A DNA stretch of 64,000 nt from Arcobacter sp. CECT 8986 (lineage in GTDB: Bacteria > Campylobacterota > Campylobacteria > Campylobacterales > Arcobacteraceae). Shown one piece after another: positions 9,054 to 17,562 of the stretch; the stretch's first letter is position 1, and each line of letters starts with the position of its first letter. The notes under the pieces are model-generated. The model did not search any database. It was not told where the DNA came from and saw nothing but the letters and a program-made list of their open reading frames with translations. The position numbers and the translations under genes are program-made. Location of the stretch: assembly GCF_004116725.1 (NCBI RefSeq), contig NZ_PDKG01000004.1:203615-267614 (forward strand), in the 5' to 3' direction.

Positions 9054-10301
9054 ATGGCAAAATTTACTAAAGCAAACTCTGTAGGTGAGTGGTTAGATCA
9101 AAGATTAAATACTACTACGCTTAACAAAGTTTTAATGACTGAGTATTGGATTCCAAAAGATATTAACTTCTTATGGGCAATGGGTGTATTATTAGCTACA
9201 ACATTTGGAATTTTAGTAATTTCTGGAATTTTCTTAATGATGTATTACAAACCAGATGTAAACTTAGCATTTGATTCTGTTAACTATACAATTATGCAAG
9301 AAGTTGCATACGGTTGGTTATTTAGACATATGCATGGTGTTGCTGCATCAGTTGTATTCTTAATTATTTATATACATATGTTTACTGGTATCTATTATGG
9401 TTCTTATAAACAAGGTAGAGAAATGATTTGGATTTCGGGTATGTTACTATTTGTAGTATTTAGTGCTGCTGGATTCTCTGGATATATGTTACCATGGGGA
9501 CAAATGTCTTACTGGGCTGCAATGGTTATTACTAACCTTTTTGGTGGTATCCCATTTATTGGTCCTGATTTAGTTGTATGGATTAGAGGTGACTTTAACG
9601 TTGCTGATGCTACATTAACTAGATTCTTTATGTTACATGTATTCTTATTACCAATTGTTATTATGGCATTAATTGCATTCCACTTTTATACATTAAGAAT
9701 TCCTCACGTTAATAATCAAGACTCTGAAGAACTTGATTTTGATGCTGAAGCTGAAAAATATTTAAGTGGTAATAAAAAAGAATCAAAAGTTATTCCATTC
9801 TGGCCTATCTTTATTTCTAAAGATTTAGCTGTACTTGGTATTTTCTTATTATTCTATTTTTACTTAGTATTCTTCCATTATGAATTTGCAATGGACCCAG
9901 TTAACTTTGATCCAGCTGATAATATGGCTACACCACCACACATTTATCCTGAGTGGTATTTCTTATGGTCATATGAAGTATTAAGAGGTTTCTTCTTTGA
10001 TATTGGACCTATGAAGGCGTTTGATATTGGACTAGCAGCATTTGGTTTTGCTAATGCTATTTTCCTATTCTTACCATTCTTAGATAGAGACACAAAAATT
10101 TTACCAGCACATAAAAGACCAGGATTTTTCGTTTGGTTCTGGATATTAATGGCAGACTTAATTGTATTAACTATTTGGGGTAAATTACCTCCAACAGGTG
10201 CAAATGCATGGGTTGGATTTGTAGCAGCTACACTATTTATTGTACTGTTTATCCTATTACCAGTTATTTCAAAAATTGATGCTAAAAAGAGAGGTGAGTA
10301 A
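9054..10301 (+). CDS. petB: Cytochrome b subunit of the bc1 complex
   Basis: The membrane core that holds hemes bL and bH and both quinone sites. At 415 residues it is the full-length fused form. Helix-II histidines appear in FRHMHG and YIHMFTG. Helix-IV histidines appear in LHVF and FHFYTLRIPH. PEWYFLWSYE matches the conserved PEWY of the quinol oxidation site. The C-terminal half holds further membrane helices. AAGGAG precedes the start, and its stop overlaps the petC ATG by one base, which suggests coupled translation. Confidence 0.96.
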   Translation: MAKFTKANSVGEWLDQRLNTTTLNKVLMTEYWIPKDINFLWAMGVLLATTFGILVISGIFLMMYYKPDVNLAFDSVNYTIMQEVAYGWLFRHMHGVAASVVFLIIYIHMFTGIYYGSYKQGREMIWISGMLLFVVFSAAGFSGYMLPWGQMSYWAAMVITNLFGGIPFIGPDLVVWIRGDFNVADATLTRFFMLHVFLLPIVIMALIAFHFYTLRIPHVNNQDSEELDFDAEAEKYLSGNKKESKVIPFWPIFISKDLAVLGIFLLFYFYLVFFHYEFAMDPVNFDPADNMATPPHIYPEWYFLWSYEVLRGFFFDIGPMKAFDIGLAAFGFANAIFLFLPFLDRDTKILPAHKRPGFFVWFWILMADLIVLTIWGKLPPTGANAWVGFVAATLFIVLFILLPVISKIDAKKRGE

Positions 10302-11341
10302 TGAGAGAATTAAAAATACTTGTGGTAGTGGTAGCACTAACACTTATTACTTACTGGGGTGTTGAACCATTTGCACATTCACAAATGCATCCTCATGTAG
10401 ATCCTGCAAATTATGATTTTGCACAAGCTGATAAAGTAACTGCAAAAGAACAAGTTGAAGAGAAAAAAGTAGCTTTAGAAGAAGCAGAAGCTAAAGCTAA
10501 AGAGACTGGTGATGAGAAAGTAACTCATATACCAAAAAGTGAATACAACGAAGCTGTTAAATTCCAAAAAACAATTGATGATTTTTGGGCTTCAAACAAA
10601 GAAGCTTTAGCTTTAACAGGTAATGCAACAAATGGTGCAACTTTAGTACAATCAAACTGTACTGCTTGTCACTCAATTAAAAAAGAGGGATTCCCTCCTG
10701 TAATGGATGATGCAAGTTCAGCTGCTGCTTATGGTGTAGTTCCACCAGATTTAAGTACTGCGGGTAAACTTTACTCTAAAGAGTATTTAGTTGGATTTAT
10801 TAAAGAACCAACTTTAGCTTCAAAAGTTTCACATAAATTTGTTGATGGTAGAGTTCACCCAATGCCTTCTTACTCTTGGATGCAACCACAAGAGATTGCA
10901 GATATGGTAGCATATTTACAATCAATTGCACCAGATAAAATGACAGATAAAGAAGTATTCCAAAATGCTTGTCAAAGATGTCATAGTATTAAATATGGAG
11001 ATATGAAAGGTGGTTCAATGGCTGCGCATACTCCAGAAGCTAGTATTAAAGCATATATGGGGAAAGTTCCACCAGATTTATCACAATATATTAGAAGTAG
11101 AGGTGCTCAATATTTACACGAATTTATTAATGACCCTCAAAAACACTTAGAAGGTACTGCAATGCCTAGAGTTGGTCTAACTAAAGAATCTGAAGTAAAA
11201 GTTATCTCTTACTTAGAAAAAGTTGGTGACTCTAAAAAAGAACAAAGAGAAGAATTAGGACCTAAATTCTTAATTTATCTTGTAATCTTTGCAATCTTTG
11301 CATGGTTATGGAAAGCAAGTAGATGGAGAGATGTTCACTAA
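10301..11341 (+). CDS. petC: Dihaem cytochrome c subunit of the bc1 complex
   Basis: Accepts electrons from the Rieske protein and passes them on toward soluble cytochromes or the cbb3 oxidase. The 346-residue protein has an N-terminal membrane segment (5-20), a charged predicted coiled coil (about 46-75, rich in Lys, Glu and Ala), and two haem c motifs: CTACH (120-124) and CQRCH (224-228). A C-terminal anchor lies at about 325-339. Two haem domains and a C-terminal anchor fit the epsilonproteobacterial bc1 type rather than classical c1. The strong terminator after it closes petABC. Confidence 0.93.
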   Translation: MRELKILVVVVALTLITYWGVEPFAHSQMHPHVDPANYDFAQADKVTAKEQVEEKKVALEEAEAKAKETGDEKVTHIPKSEYNEAVKFQKTIDDFWASNKEALALTGNATNGATLVQSNCTACHSIKKEGFPPVMDDASSAAAYGVVPPDLSTAGKLYSKEYLVGFIKEPTLASKVSHKFVDGRVHPMPSYSWMQPQEIADMVAYLQSIAPDKMTDKEVFQNACQRCHSIKYGDMKGGSMAAHTPEASIKAYMGKVPPDLSQYIRSRGAQYLHEFINDPQKHLEGTAMPRVGLTKESEVKVISYLEKVGDSKKEQREELGPKFLIYLVIFAIFAWLWKASRWRDVH

Positions 11342-11362
11342 GAACATTTAACCACTACAAAT

Positions 11363-11395
11363 AAAAAGGGAAGATATTTTATCTTCCCTTTTTTT
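11363..11395 (+). terminator. Strong intrinsic terminator after petC
   Basis: A perfect 13-bp stem (11363-11375 pairs with 11381-11393), GGGAAGA-rich at its centre, a five-base loop and a T-run. This is the clearest terminator of the petABC unit. Confidence 0.88.
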
Positions 11396-11490
11396 ATGCC
11401 AATAATTGTGTCAATTTGAAAACTATTTTATATTTATTATCTGTTAATAACTTATTTTTATATTCTTAAGTAATCTTTAATATCTCAAAG

Positions 11491-11507
11491 TGTAACATTT
11501 TTGTAAC
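11491..11507 (+). promoter_or_regulatory. Direct repeat TGTAAC in the leader or promoter of the c'-like cytochrome
   Basis: TGTAAC occurs at 11491-11496 and again at 11502-11507, exactly 11 bases apart, just upstream of the AAAAGGA ribosome binding site. The gap 11396-11490 holds otherwise only AT-rich DNA with possible -10 boxes. The function is unknown. The geometry resembles tandem sites of OmpR/PhoB-type regulators. Confidence 0.35.
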
Positions 11508-11525
11508 TTAATTAAAAGGAATGAG

Positions 11526-11921
11526 ATGAGATTAGGAAAATTGGTATTAGCATGTACATTATTTATTACTGCTGCAACTGCACAAGATGTAATGCAAAAA
11601 TCAATGTCAACTATGGAACAAGGTATGACACAAATTCAACAAGGTTTTTTAAATAACAATATTGAGTTAATTAAAAGTGGGACAAAACTTGTTAAAGAAG
11701 GGAACAAACTTTTCTTAGATAAAGATGTAATTGAAAAATATTTACCAAAAGAGAAAAAACATATGGTAAATGTTGCTGAAAATACATCTAAAAGAATTGC
11801 TCTTGATATAAATGTATTAGAATTAAATATTGAAAACAAAGCTTATTTAAATGCTGCAAATGCATATTCTGATATGTTAAATGCCTGTTCTAGATGCCAC
11901 TCTATTGTTAGAAGTTGGTAA
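11526..11921 (+). CDS. Small periplasmic monohaem cytochrome, class II (c') like
   Basis: A 131-residue secreted protein. It has a signal peptide (about 1-19, ending ATA-QD), then a helical body and a single haem motif CSRCH at 121-125, only six residues from the C-terminus. A C-terminal CxxCH after four predicted helices is the layout of cytochrome c'/c556 proteins. Those bind gases such as NO or carry electrons. Which of these applies here is not visible. It sits alone between petABC and a convergent operon, with its own terminator. Confidence 0.8.
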   Translation: MRLGKLVLACTLFITAATAQDVMQKSMSTMEQGMTQIQQGFLNNNIELIKSGTKLVKEGNKLFLDKDVIEKYLPKEKKHMVNVAENTSKRIALDINVLELNIENKAYLNAANAYSDMLNACSRCHSIVRSW

Positions 11922-11926
11922 GAATA

Positions 11927-11955
11927 TTTAAAAGATAGATTTTCTATCTTTTAAA
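11927..11955. terminator. Bidirectional terminator between the cytochrome and rsmE
   Basis: A perfect 13-bp stem (11927-11939 pairs with 11943-11955) with a three-base loop, flanked by A/T tracts on both sides. It lies between two convergent genes and overlaps the rsmE stop codon, so it can serve both. Confidence 0.75.
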
Positions 11956-12622
11956 TTAATATTTTTGAAGCTACTGCTGTTACAGCTGTTTGAGATTTTA
12001 AAATAAGAGGTGTATTAAAACCTACAATTTTTTCTTTATTGAAATTTTCTACCTCAGCTTTAGAAAATCCACCCTCACAACCAATAATAACTATTTTGAT
12101 TTCACTTTTACACTCTTCAATATTTTTATTTGAGAAGTTAATCATAAAGGAATCTGGATTTGCTTTTATAAATTCATCTAAACTTGAAGCCATTTCTAAT
12201 TTTATATAAGAGCTTCTTCCACATTGTTGAGAAGAGTTGATTAATATTTTTTCCATTTTTTCAATATTTAATTTGAAATTATTTTGAGAATAATCACATG
12301 GAATAAATGTAATTTTTTCAACACCTAATTCATTTAAATATGGTAACTCTTTTTCGATTGTTTTAGGGTCAACAATACACCAACCAATATGTAATTTATT
12401 ATTAACTTCAACTATTTTTTCTTCAGATGATTTAAGATTTAAAATAGCACTTCTTTTGTCAATAAGAGTAATCTCATAAAAATATAAAAAACTATCTTCT
12501 AAATTTCTAAAAGCTAAAATATCCCCTACTTTATGTCTTCTTGCTTTTATTATGTGCTTATAGTTTTCATTTTCTATTTTAAGAACATCACTTTTTGCTA
12601 AACTATCATATGTAAATTGCAT
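11951..12622 (-). CDS. rsmE: 16S rRNA (uracil-1498-N3)-methyltransferase
   Basis: Methylates U1498 of 16S rRNA. The 223-residue protein has the SPOUT-family signatures: SSQQCGRSS (family EQSGR), VIIGCEGGFSKAE (family GPEGGFS-E) and LILKSQTAVTAV (family LR-ETA). The N-terminal PUA-like part contains the substrate-binding HIIKARR. Its ATG directly follows the stop of the upstream membrane protein gene, so the two form an operon. Confidence 0.92.
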   Translation of the reverse strand: MQFTYDSLAKSDVLKIENENYKHIIKARRHKVGDILAFRNLEDSFLYFYEITLIDKRSAILNLKSSEEKIVEVNNKLHIGWCIVDPKTIEKELPYLNELGVEKITFIPCDYSQNNFKLNIEKMEKILINSSQQCGRSSYIKLEMASSLDEFIKANPDSFMINFSNKNIEECKSEIKIVIIGCEGGFSKAEVENFNKEKIVGFNTPLILKSQTAVTAVASKILI

Positions 12623-13027
12623 CTACATTACCCTTACTAATAAAAATACTGCAACTAATACTGCAAGCTCAATTTTATATATTTTTTTTGCATAAGCTCT
12701 AAATTCATTTTGTAGATTTTCATCTGAAGATTTAATCACTCTCATTTTTTTATATCTTTTTATCTCAATAACCATCAAGAAAATTGATGCAGGTATCATT
12801 AATATAACTTTTAAACTAAAAGAGTGTGCATATGCTGCAATAATTGCTCCACTATACATTATAACTGCATTTGTTAAGTGATAAAGAGGTGTCATAAATT
12901 TTAATCTTCTTGCTAACTTCATAAAATCATCTACACTTATAACACTATAAAAATTAAATAGCATAATTATAATAAATAGATAAATAGCATAAATATGAGC
13001 AGTTAATGCTTCGTGCATAATTTCCAT
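12623..13027 (-). CDS. Integral membrane protein of unknown function
   Basis: A 134-residue protein with four predicted membrane helices (about 13-31, 49-67, 73-89 and 115-132) and a basic cytoplasmic loop between helices 3 and 4. No family could be named with confidence. The start may be ATG 13027 or the in-frame ATG at 13018, which has GGAA closer to it. It is co-transcribed with rsmE (abutting) and divergent from moeA. The call rests on intact reading frame, operon position and hydrophobic pattern. Confidence 0.75.
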   Translation of the reverse strand: MEIMHEALTAHIYAIYLFIIIMLFNFYSVISVDDFMKLARRLKFMTPLYHLTNAVIMYSGAIIAAYAHSFSLKVILMIPASIFLMVIEIKRYKKMRVIKSSDENLQNEFRAYAKKIYKIELAVLVAVFLLVRVM

Positions 13028-13054
13028 GTTTATCTCACTTTTAAAAAATTTTGG

Positions 13055-13060
13055 TATTAT
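13055..13060 (+). promoter_or_regulatory. Promoter -10 box for moeA-queCDE
   Basis: TATTAT preceded by TTTTGG, 36 bases before the moeA start, in the divergent gap with the membrane protein gene. Confidence 0.5.
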
Positions 13061-13096
13061 AGCAAACTTGTCATAAGGTATTAGTAAAGGAAATTA

Positions 13097-14323
13097 ATGG
13101 CTTTAAATATTAAAGATACATTAAAAATTATAGAGAATTTACATCCAAATTTAGACTTTGAAATTATTCCAATTGAAGAAACAATCAATAGAATTAGTGC
13201 TGAGGATATATTTGCAAATTCGGCACTTCCAAAGTTTGCTAATTCGGCAATGGATGGGTATGCTATATTATTTAATGATAAAAACAGTGAATTAGATGTA
13301 ATTGATACAGTTTTTGCAGGTGATAATAAAAATATTACTTTAAATAAAAATACTTGTGTAAAAATAATGACTGGAGCAAAAATTCCCTCTAATGCAACAG
13401 CTATAATACCTAAAGAAGAGACAAAACAATTAGACAACAATAAAATAAAAGTAAAAAATAAAATAAAAGTAAAAGAGTTTCAACATATAAAATTTATTGG
13501 TGAAGATATAAGTTTAAATGAAAAACTTATAAATATTGGGGATAGAATAAATTTTTCTAAAATCACCCTACTATCTTCTCAAGGAATTTCTCATTTAAAA
13601 GTTTATAAAAAACCTAAAATTGCAGTTTTTGCATCGGGTGAAGAGTTAAAACTTCATTATGAAAAAATTGAAGACTATCAAATATATAATTCTAATACTC
13701 CAACCTTTATTGCAAGAGCTAAAGAGTTAGGTTGTGAAGTAACTTTTATGGGACAAGCAAAAGATAGTGTAGAATCAATAAAAGAGTTAATAAATAACTC
13801 TTTAAATGCTGATTTAATTATCACATCTGGTGGAGTTAGCGTTGGGGATGCAGACTTTACAAAAGAGGCTTTTCAAACTCTTGATTTTGATACTATAATT
13901 GATGGAATTATGATAAAACCAGGTAAGCCAACTATATTTGGTAAAATTAAAAATACATATATTTTAAACTTACCAGGGAATCCTTTGGCATCTGCTTTGA
14001 TATTTGAACTTTTTGGACGATTAATTGTTCAAAAACTAATTGGTTCAAAGAATCTATTTCATAATTTTATTTTAGGAAAGTTATCAGATGAACTTGAGAT
14101 AAAAAAAGGAAGAGTTTCAATTATTCCAGGATTTTTTGATGGTGAATATTTTCACGTAATTGAAAAAAGAAGTCCAGGAATGGTAAATGTACTTAGTAAA
14201 GCTAATAGCATGATAGTTTTAGATGAAAAAGTTGAAAAACTACCAAAAGATTATATGCTTAAAATCTTGCCTATAAATTGGAAATTTTTTACTGATAAGA
14301 AAAAGGATTTTATAACAAAATGA
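13097..14323 (+). CDS. moeA: Molybdopterin molybdenumtransferase
   Basis: Inserts molybdate into adenylated molybdopterin to make molybdenum cofactor. The 408-residue protein has the domains of the family: SAMDGYAI near residue 50, TGAKIP near 93, the MoCF-binding core [11 protein letters not shown] near 245, PGKPTIFG and [10 protein letters not shown] near 295. AAAGGAAA precedes the ATG. The stop overlaps the queC start (ATGA), so it leads a four-gene string with queC, queD and queE although the pathways differ. Confidence 0.94.
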   Translation: MALNIKDTLKIIENLHPNLDFEIIPIEETINRISAEDIFANSALPKFANSAMDGYAILFNDKNSELDVIDTVFAGDNKNITLNKNTCVKIMTGAKIPSNATAIIPKEETKQLDNNKIKVKNKIKVKEFQHIKFIGEDISLNEKLINIGDRINFSKITLLSSQGISHLKVYKKPKIAVFASGEELKLHYEKIEDYQIYNSNTPTFIARAKELGCEVTFMGQAKDSVESIKELINNSLNADLIITSGGVSVGDADFTKEAFQTLDFDTIIDGIMIKPGKPTIFGKIKNTYILNLPGNPLASALIFELFGRLIVQKLIGSKNLFHNFILGKLSDELEIKKGRVSIIPGFFDGEYFHVIEKRSPGMVNVLSKANSMIVLDEKVEKLPKDYMLKILPINWKFFTDKKKDFITK

Positions 14324-14988
14324 AAAAAGCAGTTTGTATATTAAGTGGAGGGATGGACTCTACATTAGCATCATATATAGCCAAAAATGAAGGTTATGAA
14401 ATTATTGCTGTTCATTTTAATTATGGACAAAGAACAGAAAAAAGAGAGCTAAAAGCATTTAGAGATATTTGTAAAGATTTATATATTAAAGAAAAATATG
14501 AGATTGATATTCCATTTTTTACACAAATAGGAGCAAGTGCTTTAACAGATAAAAGTATTGATGTACCTGTTGATGGAGTTGAAGCTGGTGTTCCTATTAC
14601 ATATGTACCTTTTAGAAATGGTATTTTTCTATCTATTGCAACTGCAATTGCAGAAAAAGAGAATGCAAGTGCTTTATATATAGGTGTAGTTGAAGAGGAT
14701 AGTTCTGGGTATCCTGACTGTACTGATGAATTTATAAAATCTATAAATCATAGTATTAATACAGGAACAAAAGATACAACAAATATAGAGATAAAGACAC
14801 CTCTTGTTCATCTATTAAAAAGTGAAATTGTATTAAAAGCAATGGAACTAAATGTACCTTTAGAATTAACTTGGTCTTGCTATAAAGAAGAGGAAGAAGC
14901 TTGTGGTGTTTGTGATAGTTGTAGATTAAGACTAAATGGTTTTGAAAAAGCAAATAGTAAAGATAAAATACCATATAAGGCAAAATAA
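14320..14988 (+). CDS. queC: 7-cyano-7-deazaguanine (preQ0) synthase
   Basis: ATP-dependent conversion of 7-carboxy-7-deazaguanine to preQ0, the queuosine precursor. The 222-residue protein has the PP-loop SGGMDS (9-14) and four zinc cysteines at 187, 195, 198 and 201 (CGVCDSC). It overlaps moeA by four bases and queD by one base. With queD and queE it gives the preQ0 steps after GTP cyclohydrolase. No queF or tgt is in the window. Confidence 0.96.
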   Translation: MKKAVCILSGGMDSTLASYIAKNEGYEIIAVHFNYGQRTEKRELKAFRDICKDLYIKEKYEIDIPFFTQIGASALTDKSIDVPVDGVEAGVPITYVPFRNGIFLSIATAIAEKENASALYIGVVEEDSSGYPDCTDEFIKSINHSINTGTKDTTNIEIKTPLVHLLKSEIVLKAMELNVPLELTWSCYKEEEEACGVCDSCRLRLNGFEKANSKDKIPYKAK

Positions 14989-15521
14989 TGCATTGGAAAA
15001 TTTCAAAAGAGTTTGATTTTTGTTATGGACATAGAGTTTGGTCTCAAACTCTAAATACAGAATTTTCTCTTGATGGATGTTTGAAGTGTAGACACTTACA
15101 TGGACACCAAGGTAAAATAATTGTATATTTAGAATCTGAACAATTAAACAATGGTATGGTTACAGATTTTAAACATTTAAATTGGTTCAAACAATTTTTA
15201 GATGATGCACTTGATCATAAATTTATTCTTGATATCAATGACCCACTATTTGATACTTTACTTCCAAATGTAAAAAAAGAGTCTTTAATTAAATTTGATG
15301 AAGGTTATTATTTAGTGGATTTAACACAATTTAATGATGAACAAACTCATATGATAGAGTTATATGAAGGTTATGTTATTGTTGATTTTGTACCAACTAG
15401 TGAAAACTTATCAGCTTGGTTTTTAAAAATAGTTCAAAATAAAATGAAAAAATTAAATATAAAAGTATCTCATGTTGAGTTTTTAGAAACTCCAAAAAGT
15501 AAAAGTACTTTTTATGCTTGA
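14988..15521 (+). CDS. queD: 6-carboxytetrahydropterin synthase
   Basis: Makes 6-carboxytetrahydropterin from dihydroneopterin triphosphate. Zinc histidines are H15 (YGHR), H38 and H40 (HLHGH). The catalytic cysteine region is CLKC (31-34), the catalytic Asp-His lies in LDHKF (about 76-78), and E167 is in VEFLET. At 177 residues it is longer than the roughly 120-residue E. coli enzyme. The extra segment lies at about 92-130 between DLLPN-like and PTSEN motifs. It overlaps queC by one base and queE by eight. Confidence 0.93.
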   Translation: MHWKISKEFDFCYGHRVWSQTLNTEFSLDGCLKCRHLHGHQGKIIVYLESEQLNNGMVTDFKHLNWFKQFLDDALDHKFILDINDPLFDTLLPNVKKESLIKFDEGYYLVDLTQFNDEQTHMIELYEGYVIVDFVPTSENLSAWFLKIVQNKMKKLNIKVSHVEFLETPKSKSTFYA

Positions 15522-16266
15522 AGTAAATGAGATATTTGGACCAACAATACAAGGGGAAGGTAAAAGAGTAGGAACTTCTTCTGTATTTATTAGATTTGGT
15601 AAATGTAATTTTAGATGTGAAGGTTTTGCAGTAGAGTATGAAACACCAAGTGGAATAAAAAAGTGTGCCTGTGATTCATATTATGCAGTTGATCCAGCTT
15701 TTAAAGACCAGTGGCTTACATTCTCTTCATCAAATGATTTAATAAAAGAAGTTGAAAAATATCTTCCTTCATATAAATGTGATATTGTTATTACAGGAGG
15801 AGAGCCTCTTTTATATTGGAAAAATGAAGAGTTTCAAAAACTATTAAAATATTATATAGAAAATGGTTATAAGGTTACAATAGAGACAAATGCATCTTTA
15901 AATATTGATATTACTCAAGATTACCAAAAAGAGATTCTTTTTTCAATGAGTGTGAAATTAAGTAATTCATTGGAGCCTTTAAGAAAAAGAGTAAATATAA
16001 AAACTCTTACAAATATAATTACAAAATGCGATGACAAATATCTAAAATTTGTAATAAATAAAGATTTTTTAAATGATTCAAAAAAAGAAATTTTTGATAT
16101 TTTAAAACAAATTCCAGAAGTTGAAGTCTATTTAATGCCAATGGGAGATAACGGAGTTTCAATGCAAGAAAATAGTGAAGCTGTGATTAATTTAGCACTT
16201 GAAAATGGCTTTAAATATTGCGATAGATTACACATAAGAGTATGGGATAACAAAAGAGGTGTATAA
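15514..16266 (+). CDS. queE: 7-carboxy-7-deazaguanine synthase, radical SAM
   Basis: Ring contraction of carboxytetrahydropterin using S-adenosylmethionine. The 250-residue protein starts with the family motif EIFGPTIQGEG and has ITGGEPLL for SAM binding near residue 93. The cluster cysteines are unusual: C31, C35, C51 and C53 (C-x3-C-x15-C-x-C) instead of the standard C-x3-C-x2-C. QueE enzymes are known to vary here. The gene overlaps queD by eight bases, and a promoter for fabG follows. Confidence 0.92.
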   Translation: MLEVNEIFGPTIQGEGKRVGTSSVFIRFGKCNFRCEGFAVEYETPSGIKKCACDSYYAVDPAFKDQWLTFSSSNDLIKEVEKYLPSYKCDIVITGGEPLLYWKNEEFQKLLKYYIENGYKVTIETNASLNIDITQDYQKEILFSMSVKLSNSLEPLRKRVNIKTLTNIITKCDDKYLKFVINKDFLNDSKKEIFDILKQIPEVEVYLMPMGDNGVSMQENSEAVINLALENGFKYCDRLHIRVWDNKRGV

Positions 16267-16309
16267 CTAATTTATCACCTCACTATTTTTTTATTTATAA
16301 AAATGGTGA

Positions 16310-16315
16310 TATAAT
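16310..16315 (+). promoter_or_regulatory. Promoter -10 box for fabG
   Basis: TATAAT after a T-rich tract, 68 bases before fabG. The leader 16320-16383 contains only a weak TAGATG/CATCTA inverted repeat. Confidence 0.5.
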
Positions 16316-16383
16316 TCCACCTAGATGTAAAAGATTTAGATTATTCATCTACATCAACAAAAACTTATAAACAAAGGACTTAA

Positions 16384-17127
16384 ATGAAATTTAGTGGTAA
16401 AAATGTATTAGTTACAGGTGCTAGCAGAGGTATTGGAGCACAAATAGCTAAAACATTAGCAACACATGGTTTAAAAGTATGGATAAACTATAGAAGCGGT
16501 GCAGATGCAGCAATCAAAATCAAAGAAGAGATTGAAGCTGCTGGAGGATGCGCTGCTGTAATTAAAGCTGATGTTACTTCTGAAGAAGAGTTTACAGCTG
16601 CAATAAAAACTGTGGTTGATGCAGATGGAGAACTTTCATACTTAGTAAACAATGCAGGTATTACAAAAGATAAATTAGCATTAAGAATGTCAGTTGAAGA
16701 TTTTACAGATGTAATTAATGCAAATTTAACTTCTGCTTTTATTGGATGTAAAGGTGCACTAAAAGTTATGGGTAAAAAAAGATTTGGTGCAGTAGTTAAC
16801 ATCTCTTCTATTGTTGGAGAAATGGGAAATCCTGGTCAAACTAATTACTCTGCTTCAAAAGGTGGATTAAATGCAATGACTAAATCTTTTGCAAAAGAAG
16901 CAGCTGCTAGAGGTATTAGATATAATGCAGTTACTCCTGGATTTATTCAAACTGATATGACAGATGAATTAAAAGATGAGATTAAGGCTGAATATGAAAG
17001 AAATATTCCATTAAGTAGATTTGGGCAACCAAGTGAAATCGCAGATGCAGTAGCATTTTTACTTAGTGATTATTCTTCTTATATTACTGGTGAAATATTA
17101 AAAGTTAACGGTGGATTATACGTTTAA
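16384..17127 (+). CDS. fabG: 3-oxoacyl-[ACP] reductase
   Basis: NADPH-dependent reduction of 3-oxoacyl-ACP in fatty acid elongation. This 247-residue short-chain dehydrogenase has the cofactor motif TGASRGIG (11-18), NNAG (89-92), a serine in NISS, and the catalytic Y155-SAS-K159. AAAGGA precedes the ATG. It heads the block fabG, acpP, fabF, accA, each with its own spacing and partly separate promoters. Confidence 0.96.
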   Translation: MKFSGKNVLVTGASRGIGAQIAKTLATHGLKVWINYRSGADAAIKIKEEIEAAGGCAAVIKADVTSEEEFTAAIKTVVDADGELSYLVNNAGITKDKLALRMSVEDFTDVINANLTSAFIGCKGALKVMGKKRFGAVVNISSIVGEMGNPGQTNYSASKGGLNAMTKSFAKEAAARGIRYNAVTPGFIQTDMTDELKDEIKAEYERNIPLSRFGQPSEIADAVAFLLSDYSSYITGEILKVNGGLYV

Positions 17128-17173
17128 TATTTTCTAAAAAAATGGTTTAAAAGAATTTTTAAAATCTTTTTGG

Positions 17174-17179
17174 CTATAA
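17174..17179 (+). promoter_or_regulatory. Promoter -10 box for acpP
   Basis: TATAAT preceded by CTTTTTGGC, 30 bases before acpP. This is the clearest housekeeping-type promoter in the window. Confidence 0.7.
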
Positions 17180-17209
17180 TACGATGATAATTTTATAAAA
17201 GGAAAAAAT

Positions 17210-17440
17210 ATGGCATTATTAGATGATGTAAAAGAAGTAGTAGTAGAGCAACTAGATTGTGATATTGCAGAAATTAAAGAAGATTCTAAATTTATTGAGG
17301 ATTTAGGTGCAGACTCTTTAGACGTAGTTGAATTAGTTATGGCTTTAGAAGAAAAATTTGATATCGAAATCCCTGATGAAGATGCTGAAGGTATCCAAAC
17401 AGTTGCTGATGCTATCAAATACATCGAAGAGCACGCATAA
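17210..17440 (+). CDS. acpP: Acyl carrier protein
   Basis: The 76-residue acidic carrier of acyl chains, with phosphopantetheine attached to S36 in GADSLD. Length, acidity and the helix II pattern ([21 protein letters not shown], split around the Ser site) are typical. AAAAGGAAAA precedes the ATG. It has its own promoter and a strong terminator, as expected for a highly expressed gene. Confidence 0.98.
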   Translation: MALLDDVKEVVVEQLDCDIAEIKEDSKFIEDLGADSLDVVELVMALEEKFDIEIPDEDAEGIQTVADAIKYIEEHA

Positions 17441-17453
17441 TTTTAACTTTTAG

Positions 17454-17483
17454 AATAAAAAGCTAGTATGCTAGCTTTTTATT
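17454..17483 (+). terminator. Strong intrinsic terminator after acpP
   Basis: A perfect 13-bp stem with GCTAG next to the loop (17454-17466 pairs with 17471-17483), a four-base TATG loop and a T-rich 3' arm. Confidence 0.88.
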
Positions 17484-17562
17484 TAAAATATTAAGTTTTT
17501 TATTTGAAAAAATTGAATATTTTAAATAAATTGATTTTAATACAAGAAACGGAGCATAATTA

